DNA of 64,000 nucleotides from Lachnospiraceae bacterium MD329 (GCA_010206265.1 VIQV01000016.1:309-64308), one strand, 5' to 3'; counted from the stretch's first letter, positions 36,192-45,884 are shown. Numbers and translations are program-made. The notes: a model not told the origin generated them from the letters alone.

Positions 36192-36704
36192 ATTAGTAAG
36201 AATGATTTGCAGATTAACGAACAAATCCGTGACAGTGAAATCCGTGTTGTGTCAGCGGACGGTGAGCAGCTCGGTATGATGAGCGCAAGAGATGCCCGCG
36301 ATATGGCATATGAGAAAGGTATGGATTTGGTTAAGATTGCGCCGCAGGCTAAGCCGCCCGTATGTAAAATTATGGATTACGGAAAGTATAAGTTTGAGCT
36401 TAACAAGCGTGAAAAGGAGAACAGAAAAAATCAGAAGGTTATAAACATTAAAGAGGTTCAGCTTTCTCCGTCTATTGATACAAATGATTTCAATACAAAG
36501 TGTAATCACGCGATTAAGTTCCTTAAAAAAGGAGATAAGGTCAAGGTTATTGTGCGTTTCCGCGGACGTGAGCTGAGTCATTCGCAGATTGGTTATACTT
36601 TGCTTGAAAGATTTGCGGAACAGGCAAAAGAGGCAGGCAGTATAGAAAAACCTGCAAAGCTTGAGGGCAGAAATATGACAATGTTTCTTGCTCCGCTATC
36701 TTAA
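36192..36704 (+). CDS. infC: Translation initiation factor IF-3, ATT start codon
   Basis: 170 residues: 'SKNDLQINEQIRDSEIRVV', 'LGMMSARDARDMAYEKGMDLVKIAPQAKPPVCKIMDYGKYKFE', helical linker, then the C-domain 'VIVRFRGRELSHSQIGYTLLERF'. IF-3 binds the 30S subunit and rejects non-canonical start codons. The start chosen is ATT 36192: AAGGAGG (36178-36184) is 7 nt upstream and the N-terminus aligns with other IF-3 proteins. An AUU start is the classical device for IF-3 self-regulation. An in-frame ATG at 36168 lies before the ribosome site and is unlikely. Confidence 0.95.
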   Translation: MSKNDLQINEQIRDSEIRVVSADGEQLGMMSARDARDMAYEKGMDLVKIAPQAKPPVCKIMDYGKYKFELNKREKENRKNQKVINIKEVQLSPSIDTNDFNTKCNHAIKFLKKGDKVKVIVRFRGRELSHSQIGYTLLERFAEQAKEAGSIEKPAKLEGRNMTMFLAPLS

Positions 36705-36738
36705 CATAAATTTTTAAATTCGGAAGGAGTGTTACACT

Positions 36739-36942
36739 ATGGCTAAAACAAAGATAAAGACACACAGAGGCGCTGCCAAGAGATTCAATCTTACGAAGAA
36801 TGGTAAGGTTAAGATGAACAAGGCATTCAGAAGACATATTCTGAACAAAAAAACAACAAAGAGAAAAAGACATCTGAGAAAACAAGCTTACTGCTCAAAG
36901 GCAAACGCAGCAGTTATTAAAAAGCTTATTCCTTACAAATAA
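36739..36942 (+). CDS. rpmI: 50S ribosomal protein L35
   Basis: 67 residues, highly basic: '[23 protein letters not shown]', '[20 protein letters not shown]'. A standard L35 length and position between infC and rplT. GGAAGGAG lies 8 nt before the ATG. Confidence 0.97.
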   Translation: MAKTKIKTHRGAAKRFNLTKNGKVKMNKAFRRHILNKKTTKRKRHLRKQAYCSKANAAVIKKLIPYK

Positions 36943-36964
36943 TTCGAAAGAGAGGTAGAAACTA

Positions 36965-37318
36965 ATGGCAAGAGTAAAGGGTGCATTAAATACAAGAAAA
37001 CATCATAAAAAGATATTAAAGCTTGCTAAGGGCTTCCGCGGTGCGGAGAGCAAGCAGTACAGAGTAGCTAATCAGGCTGTTATGCGTTCAATGCAGAATG
37101 CATATATCGGCAGAAAAAGAAGAAAGAGAGATTTCCGTCGTCTTTGGATTACGAGAATTTCTGCTGCCTGCAAACAGAACGGTATGAACTATTCAACATT
37201 TATGAATGGTCTTAAAAAGTCAGGAATTGAAATGAACAGAAAAGTTCTTTCTGAAATCGCTATTGCTGACAGCGCTGCATTTGCAAAGCTTGTTGAAACA
37301 GCTAAATCAGCTCTTTAA
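36965..37318 (+). CDS. rplT: 50S ribosomal protein L20
   Basis: 117 residues: '[41 protein letters not shown]', '[19 protein letters not shown]'. L20 is essential early in 50S assembly and in other Firmicutes represses its own operon through the leader. GAGAGGT precedes the ATG. It is the last gene of the operon. Confidence 0.97.
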   Translation: MARVKGALNTRKHHKKILKLAKGFRGAESKQYRVANQAVMRSMQNAYIGRKRRKRDFRRLWITRISAACKQNGMNYSTFMNGLKKSGIEMNRKVLSEIAIADSAAFAKLVETAKSAL

Positions 37319-37329
37319 TTAAAAATTGG

Positions 37330-37354
37330 ACGACCTGCATATGCAGGTCGTTTT
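37330..37354 (+). terminator. Terminator after rplT
   Basis: The near-perfect palindrome ACGACCTGCAT/ATGCAGGTCGT is followed by TTTT. Confidence 0.8.
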
Positions 37355-37404
37355 CTGTTTTTGCATAATTATACACACACAATGCAAAAAAATTCAAATA
37401 GGTA

Positions 37405-37433
37405 TTGCTATTTCGTCGAATATTTGGTATTAT
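37405..37433 (+). promoter_or_regulatory. Promoter of the amino-acid ABC transporter
   Basis: TTGCTA (37405-37410), 17 nt, TATTAT (37428-37433). Confidence 0.6.
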
Positions 37434-37473
37434 ATATACATATTCAAAAACTATATACTGGGGGATTAAATAT

Positions 37474-38163
37474 ATGCCGATATGGGTTACGAATTTTCTC
37501 GACAGATTAAGCGCAACTTTCATAGTTGACGGGCGTTGGCATTGGTTTGTAAGCGGTTTGAGTTATACTCTTCTGATTTCGCTTTTTTCCGTACTGCTCG
37601 GACTTGTTATAGGCGTAGTAATGGCGTTAATGCGCCTTTCAAAAAGCAGGATTTTAAAAGCTGTTTCGGGAATATATATAGACGTAATACGCGGTACGCC
37701 TACAATGGTACAGCTACTGATTATATATTTTATCATATTTGCGTCGGCAAATATACCTGCGTGGGTGGTAGGCTCAATTGCATTTGGTATTAACAGCGGT
37801 GCATATATTGCGGAAATTGTCAGAGGCGGTATTTTGTCTGTAAATATCGGACAGACTGAGGCAGGACGTTCTCTCGGTATGACGCCGCGCCAGACAATGA
37901 TGAGCATTATTATGCCGCAGGCTATGAAAAACATACTTCCTGCGCTCGGTAATGAATTTGTCGTGCTTATAAAGGAAACGGCGGTAGTCGGAATGATAAG
38001 CAATATTGACCTCGTAGGAGCTGCAAGAAAGGTTCAGGGACGTACATATGACTATCTTATACCGCTGCTGTCAATTGCAATTATATATTATGTTGTAATT
38101 AAAATAATCAGTATGTTGCTTGCAAAAATTGAAAAAGGTATGAGAAAGGCAGATAAAAGATGA
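37474..38163 (+). CDS. Polar amino-acid ABC transporter, permease
   Basis: 229 residues, about five membrane helices, with the HisM/GlnP-type opening '[27 protein letters not shown]', '[16 protein letters not shown]' and the EAA loop '[42 protein letters not shown]'. It forms the membrane channel of an amino-acid importer. ATG 37474 follows GGGGGAT by about 7 nt. It overlaps the ATPase gene by 4 nt. Confidence 0.93.
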   Translation: MPIWVTNFLDRLSATFIVDGRWHWFVSGLSYTLLISLFSVLLGLVIGVVMALMRLSKSRILKAVSGIYIDVIRGTPTMVQLLIIYFIIFASANIPAWVVGSIAFGINSGAYIAEIVRGGILSVNIGQTEAGRSLGMTPRQTMMSIIMPQAMKNILPALGNEFVVLIKETAVVGMISNIDLVGAARKVQGRTYDYLIPLLSIAIIYYVVIKIISMLLAKIEKGMRKADKR

Positions 38164-38882
38164 TAAAGATTACGGGTCTTAAAAAGAGTTTTGGTGATTT
38201 AGAAGTCTTAAAGGGTATTGACCAGCATATTAAACAAGGTGAAAAGGTAGTTGTTATCGGTCCTTCGGGTTCGGGTAAATCTACGTTTTTGCGTTGTATC
38301 AATCTGCTTGAAGTTCCTACAGCGGGTGAAATACTCATTGAAGGCGAGAGCATTACCGCGCCGAAAACAAACGTTAATAAAATACGCGAAAAGATGGGAA
38401 TGGTATTTCAGCAGTTTAATCTGTTCCCTCATTTGACGGTGCTTGATAATATTACGCTTGCACCGATAAAGGTAAAGAAAATGTCTAAGGCTGACGCTGA
38501 ACAGCTTGCGAAGGGACTGCTTGAACAGGTGGGGCTTGCTGATAAGGCTGAAGCGTATCCTGCTCAGCTGTCAGGAGGACAGCAGCAGAGAATTGCTATT
38601 GCGCGTGCACTGGCAATGCAGCCTGATATAATGTTATTTGATGAGCCGACATCTGCGCTTGACCCTGAAATGGTCGGTGAGGTTCTGGCGGTTATGAAAA
38701 ACCTTGCCGAAGCAGGTATGACAATGGTTGTTGTAACTCACGAAATGGGTTTTGCGCGTGAGGTGGGCTCAAGGGTACTGTTTATGGACGGCGGATATGT
38801 CGTTGAGGAAGGTACTCCCGACGAGGTGTTTAATAACCCTCAAAATGAGAGAACTAAGGAATTCCTTAGTAAAGTGCTATAG
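38160..38882 (+). CDS. Polar amino-acid ABC transporter, ATP-binding protein
   Basis: 240 residues with Walker A 'GPSGSGKST', Q-loop '[18 protein letters not shown]', signature '[16 protein letters not shown]', Walker B '[20 protein letters not shown]' and H-switch 'VVTHEMGFA'. This pattern belongs to the GlnQ/HisP subfamily. It energises the permease encoded just before it. The first codon overlaps the permease stop (ATGATAA). Confidence 0.95.
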   Translation: MIKITGLKKSFGDLEVLKGIDQHIKQGEKVVVIGPSGSGKSTFLRCINLLEVPTAGEILIEGESITAPKTNVNKIREKMGMVFQQFNLFPHLTVLDNITLAPIKVKKMSKADAEQLAKGLLEQVGLADKAEAYPAQLSGGQQQRIAIARALAMQPDIMLFDEPTSALDPEMVGEVLAVMKNLAEAGMTMVVVTHEMGFAREVGSRVLFMDGGYVVEEGTPDEVFNNPQNERTKEFLSKVL

Positions 38883-38930
38883 TTTATAACACATATGTGT
38901 TAAATATATTAAAATTTTGGAGGAGAAAAA

Positions 38931-39698
38931 ATGAAAAAGGGTTTAATGAAAATTGCCGCTTTAAGTGCGGTAGCAGTTATGGCGGCAGCAGCACTTGCAG
39001 GCTGCGGCGGTAAGGGTGACAAACTTGTTATGGGTACAAACGCGGCATTTCCGCCGTTTGAGTTCACAACATCTACAGGACTTGTAGGCGAGTTTGACGG
39101 TATTGACGTTGCAATTGCAAACAATATTGCAGAAAGTATGGGTAAGACTCTTGAAGTTGCGGATATGGACTTTGACGGACTTATCGCCGCTGTTTCAACA
39201 GGTAAGGTTGATATGGTTGCGGCAGGTATGACTGCTACGGACGAGAGAAGACAGAGCGTTGATTTCTCAGATACATATTTTGTTGCGTCACAGGTAATGG
39301 TAGTAGGCGCTGATAATGCAGATATTACTAAAGCTGATGATTTAAAGAATGGTAAGAAAGTCGGCGTTGTTCTTGGATATACAGGCGACGGCATTGTAAC
39401 AGATACTTTACAGATTGCCGAGGAAAACATTACAAGAGCAAACAGAGGTATTGACATTGTTCAGGACGTAAAGAACGGTAAACTTGACGCAGTTGTTATC
39501 GACTCTGCAACAGGTAAAGCGCTTGCAGAAAAGAACGGTCTTAAGGTTGTTGAGGACGCTGAGGCATTCGAGAGCGAGGAATATGCTATAGCTGTAAAGA
39601 AGGGCAATACAGAACTTCTTGACAAGATTAACGCAACACTTGCAGAAATGAAGGCAAACGGCGAAATTGATGAACTTGCAGTTAAGTACAACCAGTAA
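38931..39698 (+). CDS. Amino-acid ABC transporter, substrate-binding lipoprotein
   Basis: 255 residues with a lipoprotein signal (MKKGLMK, Ala-rich core, lipobox LAGC, Cys near 24) and a periplasmic-binding-protein fold of family 3: 'LVMGTNAAFPPFEF', 'GEFDGIDVAIANNIAE', 'MDFDGLIAAVSTGKVDMVAAGMTATDERR', 'VDFSDTYF'. It captures the amino acid outside the cell and delivers it to the permease. The exact substrate cannot be read from the sequence. It has its own GGAGGAG site, 48 nt after the ATPase gene. Confidence 0.93.
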   Translation: MKKGLMKIAALSAVAVMAAAALAGCGGKGDKLVMGTNAAFPPFEFTTSTGLVGEFDGIDVAIANNIAESMGKTLEVADMDFDGLIAAVSTGKVDMVAAGMTATDERRQSVDFSDTYFVASQVMVVGADNADITKADDLKNGKKVGVVLGYTGDGIVTDTLQIAEENITRANRGIDIVQDVKNGKLDAVVIDSATGKALAEKNGLKVVEDAEAFESEEYAIAVKKGNTELLDKINATLAEMKANGEIDELAVKYNQ

Positions 39699-39719
39699 TT
39701 TTGAAATAAATACAGTTGC

Positions 39720-39747
39720 AAAAACGGCATTTTAAAATGCCGTTTTT
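39720..39747 (+). terminator. Terminator after the ABC transporter operon
   Basis: AAAAACGGCATTTT/AAAATGCCGTTTTT, a perfect 14-bp palindrome with T-tail. The ribosome site of rsuA begins 8 nt later, so some read-through may feed rsuA. Confidence 0.85.
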
Positions 39748-39766
39748 GTTTCTAAGGAGAAGAATA

Positions 39767-40465
39767 ATGCGTTTAGATAAATATGTTACCGATTGCGGAA
39801 TAGCGAGCCGTAAAGATGTGAAAAAGTTGATAAAACAGGGCGCTATAACAGTTGACGGAGAGATTTGCAAAAAGGCAGACGAGCAGGTAGGAGAAAAAAG
39901 CGTTGTTTGCGTAAACGGAGAGGAACTGCACTACAGAAAATATGTATATCTTATGCTTAATAAGCCTGCAGGTTATGTAAGTGCGGTGGCGGATAAAAAA
40001 TATCCTGTTGTAACAGATTTGGTGGGTGAAGAATACTCGCATTTTGAAGTGTTTCCTGTTGGCAGGCTGGATATAAACACAGAGGGGCTGCTGCTTTTGA
40101 CAAACGACGGTAAGTTCGCACACAGGCTTACTTCACCTAATAAAAATGTGTATAAAAGATATTTTGCAAAACTTGATAACCCAATGGAGGAAAGTGATAT
40201 AGAAGCGTTTGCGGCAGGAATGGAATTTAAGGAATTTACCGCAAAATCCGCAAAACTGGAGATTACGGAAAATCCGTATGAGGTGTATGTAGAAATTGCG
40301 GAGGGAAAGTTCCATCAGGTACGGAGAATGTGCGCGAGAGTGGGTAAAAATGTGCTCTATCTGAAACGTATTGCTATAGGAGAAGTGCAGTTGGACGCAA
40401 CTCTGGATTTGGGCGGAGTGCGTGAACTTACTGAAACAGAATTTAAAATTTTAAACGGTGAGTAA
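39767..40465 (+). CDS. rsuA: 16S rRNA pseudouridine synthase RsuA family
   Basis: 232 residues. An N-terminal S4 domain ('MRLDKYVTDCGIASRKDVKKLIKQG') is followed by the synthase core with 'FPVGRLDINTEGLLLLTNDG', catalytic Asp102, the same number as in E. coli RsuA. 'GKFHQVRRMCARVG' is also typical. It should isomerise U516 of 16S rRNA, though RluB/RluE-type targets are close relatives. AAGGAG lies 8 nt before ATG 39767. Confidence 0.92.
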   Translation: MRLDKYVTDCGIASRKDVKKLIKQGAITVDGEICKKADEQVGEKSVVCVNGEELHYRKYVYLMLNKPAGYVSAVADKKYPVVTDLVGEEYSHFEVFPVGRLDINTEGLLLLTNDGKFAHRLTSPNKNVYKRYFAKLDNPMEESDIEAFAAGMEFKEFTAKSAKLEITENPYEVYVEIAEGKFHQVRRMCARVGKNVLYLKRIAIGEVQLDATLDLGGVRELTETEFKILNGE

Positions 40466-40479
40466 GCTGTGATTTTGTG

Positions 40480-40503
40480 GGACTGCAAAAGCAGTCCTTT
40501 TTT
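40480..40503. terminator. Terminator after rsuA, shared with the convergent acyltransferase gene
   Basis: GGACTGC, AAAA loop, GCAGTCC, TTTTTT. It reaches the last codon of the minus-strand gene. Confidence 0.85.
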
Positions 40504-41542
40504 ATCGGTAACGTTTTCCTAAAAGCGGTACAGACAGCAGAGGAGTTTTTCTTATTACAAATCGTGACAGCACATAAGGAACAAACAGACCTATTAAAAG
40601 AATGATTAACGAGCATATAGCCGTGTGCAGAGGTGTATATACTGTCAAGATTCCCATTAAGCCTGAAACAAGAAACGGTGCGTGCATTAGGTATATGTCA
40701 TATGAATAAGTACCTAAGCGGCTAAAGAAACTTCTCAGGCGGCTTTCTGATAAAATATGAGAAATGAAACAAACGGTCACAATGCCGCTTACAGACGCAA
40801 TAATCCTTATAAAATAAATTATACCTTTTAACACACTTTGGGGCATTTGGGTTATATAGAAAAAGCTGTATATGCCGCTCGTTATAACAAACAATACCGC
40901 TATGCCTGCCAAAGCAGACGGTTTTAATTTACGCTGATTTGAATACATAATACGCGCGAGTGAGAAAAATATCAGGTCGCCTGCGGTATAATTCAGTATG
41001 CCGAAATAATGAATGTATGCCTTGGATATGTACAGTGCAAGTAAAATCACAAGAAATATTTTTGATTTCAATAAACGCGGAAACAAAATGTTTACCACAA
41101 ATACTAAAAACAGAGAGTATGCAAACCATAAATGCTGGTCAGCGTGGTGATTGTAAAATAATATTTGAAGTACGGCACTTTTGAAATCTGTTATATGATA
41201 ACCGCCGGTATTCAGTACAGCTGCAAACGGGGGGATATGCATTGCTGTAAATATCGCCAGATATGCGAGTACGGAGAATACAACATAAGGCAGCATTAAA
41301 TATTTTGTTTTACCAAGTATTATCGTATATTTATTACGATAATATGACAGATTTCTTTCAAATAAAAAGCCTGAAATAAAGAAAAACAACGGCATATGAA
41401 AGTTATAAATAAAAATCCATAAAAACTCTGCAAGCCTATTGTTTGCGCGTATCTGAGGGATAAGAGTATGTGCGAAAACCACAAAAATAATGCCTATTCC
41501 CCTTGCAATATCAAGCCAGTCAAGGCGTTTTTCACGTAACAT
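40502..41542 (-). CDS. Acyltransferase 3-family integral membrane protein
   Basis: 346 residues with about ten membrane helices. It opens 'LDWLDIARGIGIIFVVFAHTLIP', with the family's conserved RGIG and His, and continues 'FHMPLFFFISGFLF' and 'HLWFAYSLFLV'. Such proteins O-acetylate (or otherwise acylate) sugars of surface polymers. It lies back-to-back with the exopolysaccharide cluster and probably decorates its product (inference). GGGGGA precedes the ATG. Confidence 0.88.
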   Translation of the reverse strand: MLREKRLDWLDIARGIGIIFVVFAHTLIPQIRANNRLAEFLWIFIYNFHMPLFFFISGFLFERNLSYYRNKYTIILGKTKYLMLPYVVFSVLAYLAIFTAMHIPPFAAVLNTGGYHITDFKSAVLQILFYNHHADQHLWFAYSLFLVFVVNILFPRLLKSKIFLVILLALYISKAYIHYFGILNYTAGDLIFFSLARIMYSNQRKLKPSALAGIAVLFVITSGIYSFFYITQMPQSVLKGIIYFIRIIASVSGIVTVCFISHILSESRLRSFFSRLGTYSYDIYLMHAPFLVSGLMGILTVYTPLHTAICSLIILLIGLFVPYVLSRFVIRKTPLLSVPLLGKRYR

Positions 41543-41573
41543 TTGTAATTCCCCCTTAAACTTCCTGCAATGA

Positions 41574-41602
41574 TTATATAATGACTGTCATAATATTGTC
41601 AA
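41574..41602 (-). promoter_or_regulatory. Promoter of the acyltransferase gene
   Basis: On the minus strand, TTGACA (41597-41602), 17 nt, TATAAT (41574-41579). Confidence 0.8.
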
Positions 41603-41612
41603 TAGCGTTTAT

Positions 41613-41641
41613 TTGACTTGAAATACGAATTTTGATATACT
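41613..41641 (+). promoter_or_regulatory. Promoter of the exopolysaccharide cluster
   Basis: TTGACT (41613-41618), 17 nt, TATACT (41636-41641), back-to-back with the acyltransferase promoter. From here tightly spaced genes run to a terminator at 50.7 kb. Confidence 0.75.
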
Positions 41642-41684
41642 GTTGTATAGAAATACACATATTTTAATGCGCGGAGGAGCTCTT

Positions 41685-42875
41685 ATGCGTATTCTTATTG
41701 TAAATAAATATCTGTACCGCCGCGGCGGTGCAGAAACGTATATTCTTAAGCTTGGAGAATATTTGGGCGAAAGCGGAAATGACGTAGAATATTTCGGAAT
41801 GGCTGATGAACGCAATGAGGCAGGGAATCGTGTCGGAGCGTACAGCGAAAATATTGACTTTCATTCGCAGTCGCTGAAAAAACTGACATATCCGTTTAAA
41901 ATAATATACTCGTTTAAAACTGCGTCGGCGCTCAGACGTGTAATAGATGACTTCAAACCTGATGCGGTATTGCTGAATAATTTTAATTATCAGCTTACGC
42001 CGTCAGTCATATATGAGCTTAAAAAGCATAATATACCTATTGTATATACGGCGCACGATTCTCAGCTTGTATGTCCGAGCCATCGTATGAAAAACAGTGC
42101 CGTACAGGGATTGTGCCGTGAGTGCGGTGAAGGCAGGTATTACAGGTGTATAAAAAATCGCTGTATACATTCTTCTCGTATAAGGAGTATTCTCGGCGCG
42201 GCGGAGGCATATCTCTACCGCATACTTCATACATACAGGCTGATTGACCGCGTAATATGTCCTTCAAGGTTTATGGAAAAGGAACTATTACGAAATACAG
42301 ACCTTACAGGAAAAACGGTTGTAATGCACAATTTCATTGAAAAGCTTTCACCATCAGAGGCGGAGCGTGAGAATTATGTTCTGTATTTCGGCAGATACAG
42401 CGAGGAAAAGGGTATACGCACGCTTATCAGAGCAGCGCAAAATCTTCCTTCAATACAGTTTGTATTTGCCGGCGGCGGTGACCTTGAAGAAGAAATCAAT
42501 GGTGTAGATAATATAAGAAATTTAGGGTTCCTTACAGGCAAAGAGCTTCAGGAAGTAATAGAAAAGGCGGCATTTTCGGTGCTTCCAGCTGAGTGGGCTG
42601 AGAATTGTCCGTTTACAGTTATGGAGTCGCAGTCGCTTATGACTCCTGTAATAGGAGCCGATATAGGAGGTATTCCCGAATTGATTGACAACGGCAGAAC
42701 AGGACTGTTGTTTGAAAGCGGTAATTCGGACGAACTGACTGAAAAGATTGAATATTTATATAAAAATAGAGAGCTGTGCAGACAAATGAGCGCTGAATGC
42801 GCGTCTGTATGCTATGATACAATATCTGAATATTCGGAAAGAATATTGAATTTATTTGAAGGGCTGATAAAATGA
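41685..42875 (+). CDS. Glycosyltransferase family 4 (first exopolysaccharide glycosyltransferase)
   Basis: 396 residues of GT-B fold. The N-terminal half begins 'RILIVNKYLYRRGGAETYILKLGEYL' and contains an unusual Cys-rich insert ('CPSHRM ... LCRECGEGRYYRCIKNRC', about 127-165) seen in some GT4 enzymes. The C-terminal half has 'VLYFGRYSEEKGIRTLI' and the E-x7-E region 'FTVMESQSLMTPVIGADIGGIPELI'. It adds a sugar to the lipid-linked repeat unit. Donor and acceptor are unknown. GGAGG lies 7 nt before ATG 41685. It overlaps the next gene by 4 nt. Confidence 0.9.
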   Translation: MRILIVNKYLYRRGGAETYILKLGEYLGESGNDVEYFGMADERNEAGNRVGAYSENIDFHSQSLKKLTYPFKIIYSFKTASALRRVIDDFKPDAVLLNNFNYQLTPSVIYELKKHNIPIVYTAHDSQLVCPSHRMKNSAVQGLCRECGEGRYYRCIKNRCIHSSRIRSILGAAEAYLYRILHTYRLIDRVICPSRFMEKELLRNTDLTGKTVVMHNFIEKLSPSEAERENYVLYFGRYSEEKGIRTLIRAAQNLPSIQFVFAGGGDLEEEINGVDNIRNLGFLTGKELQEVIEKAAFSVLPAEWAENCPFTVMESQSLMTPVIGADIGGIPELIDNGRTGLLFESGNSDELTEKIEYLYKNRELCRQMSAECASVCYDTISEYSERILNLFEGLIK

Positions 42876-43969
42876 AAATAGCTATGATTGGTCATAAGCG
42901 TATTCCGTCGCGTGAAGGCGGCGTTGAAGTAGTGGTGCAGTCGCTCGCTATGAGAATGGCAAAAGCGGGACATAGCGTTACTGCATATAATCGTCGAGGA
43001 AAACACGTTTCAAGCGGTGAAACAGTTAAAATAAAGGAATACGAGGGTGTTAGAATTAAATCTGTACCTACGTTTGAAAGCAGTAAGCTCAATGCAATTG
43101 TTTATTCGGTTATAGCGTCGTTTCTGGCTCTTTTCGGGAAATATGATATAATCCATTTCCACGCCGAGGGGCCTTGTTCTATGCTGTGGCTGCCGCATTT
43201 TTTCGGTATACGCACAATTGCAAGTATACACGGACTCGACTGGCAGCAGTCTAAGTGGCAGGGATTTGCGGTAAAGGTTCTTAAATTCGGTGAGAAAATG
43301 GCGGCTAAGTATGCTGATGAAATAATTGTGCTTTCGGAGGAAACAAGACAGTATTTTCTCGATACATACGGACGGGAAACACGCGTTTTTCATAATGGTG
43401 TAGATATTCAAGACTATAGAGAACCAAATATAATTAAAGATAAGTACGGACTTTTAAAGGACGATTATATATTATTTCTGGGACGGATTGTGCCAGTAAA
43501 GGGACTTCCGTATTTAATAAGGGCATTTTCAGAGCTTAAAACAGATAAAAAGCTTGTGATAGCAGGGGGAGTAAGTCATTCTGATGAGTATGCACGTGAA
43601 ATACGCGATATGGCAACGGACGAACGGATTATTTTTACAGGCTTTGTTGAGGGTGAAGAACTATGGGAGCTGTATTCAAACTGCCGTCTTTACGTTATGC
43701 CGAGCGACCACGAAGGTATGCCGTTAAGTCTTTTAGAGGCAATGTCCTGCGGTGCGGAATGTCTTGTAAGCGATATTCCTGCTATGACTAACGTACTTTG
43801 TGATTACGGTTATACGTTTAAAAAGGGTAATACTGAGGATTTACGGAAAAAAATGGCTCGGATTCTTGCCTCTGAAAAGCGCGATACTTCAAATCAGATA
43901 GAATATATATCCAAAAACTACAGCTGGGATACAATAACTGAAATGACATTGGAACTTTATAAGGACTGA
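42872..43969 (+). CDS. Glycosyltransferase family 4 (second exopolysaccharide glycosyltransferase)
   Basis: 365 residues. 'KIAMIGHKRIPSREGGVEVVVQSLAMRMAKAGH' is typical of the DUF1972/rhamnosyltransferase-like subgroup of GT4. The C-terminal half has 'ILFLGRIVPVKGLPYLI', 'FTGFVEGEELWELY' and 'EGMPLSLLEAMSCGAECLVSD' (E-x7-E). The donor is unknown, though a rhamnose or mannose-type sugar is common in relatives. The start overlaps the previous stop (ATGA). Confidence 0.9.
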   Translation: MKIAMIGHKRIPSREGGVEVVVQSLAMRMAKAGHSVTAYNRRGKHVSSGETVKIKEYEGVRIKSVPTFESSKLNAIVYSVIASFLALFGKYDIIHFHAEGPCSMLWLPHFFGIRTIASIHGLDWQQSKWQGFAVKVLKFGEKMAAKYADEIIVLSEETRQYFLDTYGRETRVFHNGVDIQDYREPNIIKDKYGLLKDDYILFLGRIVPVKGLPYLIRAFSELKTDKKLVIAGGVSHSDEYAREIRDMATDERIIFTGFVEGEELWELYSNCRLYVMPSDHEGMPLSLLEAMSCGAECLVSDIPAMTNVLCDYGYTFKKGNTEDLRKKMARILASEKRDTSNQIEYISKNYSWDTITEMTLELYKD

Positions 43970-43973
43970 TAGT

Positions 43974-44549
43974 ATGAAACAAAAAATTTCATTGTACATA
44001 CGCGCGTTTTTTGCGCTGTGGCATTTGATTACTGTAAAATTGTTTAATCCACGAGGTTTTTTCTCAAAAATTCCGCAGGATATTTCTTGTACTGCAAAAA
44101 TATCTGCTTCAAACGGTGGTAAAATATATTTAGACAAACATATTCATATAAAACGTTCCGTATCGGTGGAGGCTGACGGCGGCATTGTATGTATAGGAGA
44201 AGGCACATTTTTAAATAATGGCTGTATGTTGATATCCAAAGAAAATATCACAATAGGAAACAATACTGCTATAGGACCTAATGTGTTTATTTACGACCAC
44301 GACCACCATATCGACGGTGTAATACCGATACACGACAGTGGTTTTGTAACTGCGCCTGTGATAATAGGGGATAATGTATGGATTGGCGCAAATACTGTAA
44401 TACTGCGCGGAAGTATAATCGGCAATGGCTGTGTAATCGGAGCAGGCAGTGTTATTAAGGGAGAATATCCGCCCGACAGTGTGGTTATTCAGAAAAGAGA
44501 GGATACTGTTATAAAAAAGCGGAAGAGAGAGGAAGTGTATGCGGATTGA
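43974..44549 (+). CDS. Hexapeptide-repeat O-acyltransferase
   Basis: 191 residues. A left-handed beta-helix is shown by repeated [LIV]-G-x4 units: 'IGEGTFLNNGCMLISKENITIGNNTAIGPNVFIYDHDHHID' and 'VIIGDNVWIGANTVILRGSIIGNGCVIGAGSVIKG'. This is the maltose/galactoside acetyltransferase type. It probably acetylates a sugar of the polymer. The catalytic His lies in 'DHDHH'. ATG 43974 has AAGGA 8 nt upstream. It overlaps the polymerase gene by 4 nt. Confidence 0.9.
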   Translation: MKQKISLYIRAFFALWHLITVKLFNPRGFFSKIPQDISCTAKISASNGGKIYLDKHIHIKRSVSVEADGGIVCIGEGTFLNNGCMLISKENITIGNNTAIGPNVFIYDHDHHIDGVIPIHDSGFVTAPVIIGDNVWIGANTVILRGSIIGNGCVIGAGSVIKGEYPPDSVVIQKREDTVIKKRKREEVYAD

Positions 44550-45838
44550 CAGAAACAGAAGATAAAAAACATATATTTCTGCAGATTGTGTACATAGTAA
44601 TACTCGCTGCCTCCGCAATGGGTGATATGCCTGACTTTTCTTTTGCAATGACGCGCGTTATGAAGGCGTTAAGTATACTGATTGTTGTAATCGGCGCGGT
44701 GATTTTGTTCGTGTCGGGAAATCTTGACAGGGTAAAGACAGCAGGACGGTTTGTAGGCGTGTACGCATTTGTGTTGGTTGGAATAATCGTTTGGTCTATA
44801 TTGTTGTGGATAATTAATCTCGAAACTGTTGAGTTTATAATGCGCGGCGCGACAAAGTTTATGTACCAGTTTCTCGTCTTGCTGATAATTTTCGCAGGAG
44901 CATATATGTTTGGTGAAAGAGCTATATATACGACATTTTACGGGCTTGCGTTGGCAAACACTTCAATGCTTTTGATAAATATGGTTTCATTTGGTCCGGC
45001 AGAGAGTATAAATTCTGTAATTACAATGATTACAGGCGGTCAACAGGCAGGATTTGTTCGGGCAATGGAGGTACACGACATAACCTTTATATTTGGTTTT
45101 TTTGTGATTTATTTTTTATTCTTTGCACAGCATAATAAAGAAAGAGTAATTGACATTCTTATTGCTTTGTTCTATTTTTTCCTCGGCTGGAAACGTATTG
45201 CAATGGCGGCGCTGCCGATAGCTGTGATAATGGCGTTTGTACTCGGACGTATACGCTCGAAATACAGAATATCGCTGATGAAAATAATAGCGTGGACGTT
45301 TGTTCTGTTTTCGTTTGCCTATGTAACCGCGACGCGTTTCGGCTGGTTTGAAATGATAACAAATCAACTGGGTATTGACACAATGGGACGTAATGAGATT
45401 TATAAATATATAGAAAATTATTATAATATAAGTCTTGGTTTTATCGGTTACGGCTTTGAGTATACTACGGTCATATTACAGAAAGTGGTGCAGACAAATC
45501 CTGACGCGCATATAGGTGTGTTTGCTCTGCATAATAATATTCTGACGCTGTATATTGAGCTTGGTTTTATTGGTTTCTGGGCTTGGATGATTTATACTTG
45601 GATATTTCAGCTTAATTGGATGCTTAATCATTGGGGTGAAAAGGTGGCAATGCTGTTTTTCCTGTGTGAACTCTACATATTTATAACTTACACAACTGAT
45701 AACACATTGTATTATTACTATTCAAGTCTTGTTCTGAGGCTTATGCCTATGGGCTATGCGTTTCATAAGCGTACGGAACAGGATATAAAGCTCTGGCCTT
45801 GGGTAAAAGCGCGTGAACCGCTTTTAAAGGGTGATTGA
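44546..45838 (+). CDS. O-antigen polymerase/ligase-like (Wzy) membrane protein
   Basis: 430 residues with 10-12 membrane helices and a large external loop near 270-330. The segment 'HIGVFALHNNILTLYIELGFIGFWAWMIY' matches the 'HN..L....E.G..G' motif of Wzy polymerases and O-antigen ligases. It would join repeat units on the outer face of the membrane. The start is TTG 44546, overlapping the previous stop (TTGA), with GAGAGGAAG about 12 nt upstream. The first residues ('MTETEDKKHIFLQIVYIVI') lead straight into a membrane helix, which supports this start. Confidence 0.82.
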   Translation: MTETEDKKHIFLQIVYIVILAASAMGDMPDFSFAMTRVMKALSILIVVIGAVILFVSGNLDRVKTAGRFVGVYAFVLVGIIVWSILLWIINLETVEFIMRGATKFMYQFLVLLIIFAGAYMFGERAIYTTFYGLALANTSMLLINMVSFGPAESINSVITMITGGQQAGFVRAMEVHDITFIFGFFVIYFLFFAQHNKERVIDILIALFYFFLGWKRIAMAALPIAVIMAFVLGRIRSKYRISLMKIIAWTFVLFSFAYVTATRFGWFEMITNQLGIDTMGRNEIYKYIENYYNISLGFIGYGFEYTTVILQKVVQTNPDAHIGVFALHNNILTLYIELGFIGFWAWMIYTWIFQLNWMLNHWGEKVAMLFFLCELYIFITYTTDNTLYYYYSSLVLRLMPMGYAFHKRTEQDIKLWPWVKAREPLLKGD

Positions 45839-45884
45839 AAAAGTATATGTTACAATATATAAAAGGTAAAGAAGGGATTTTTTG

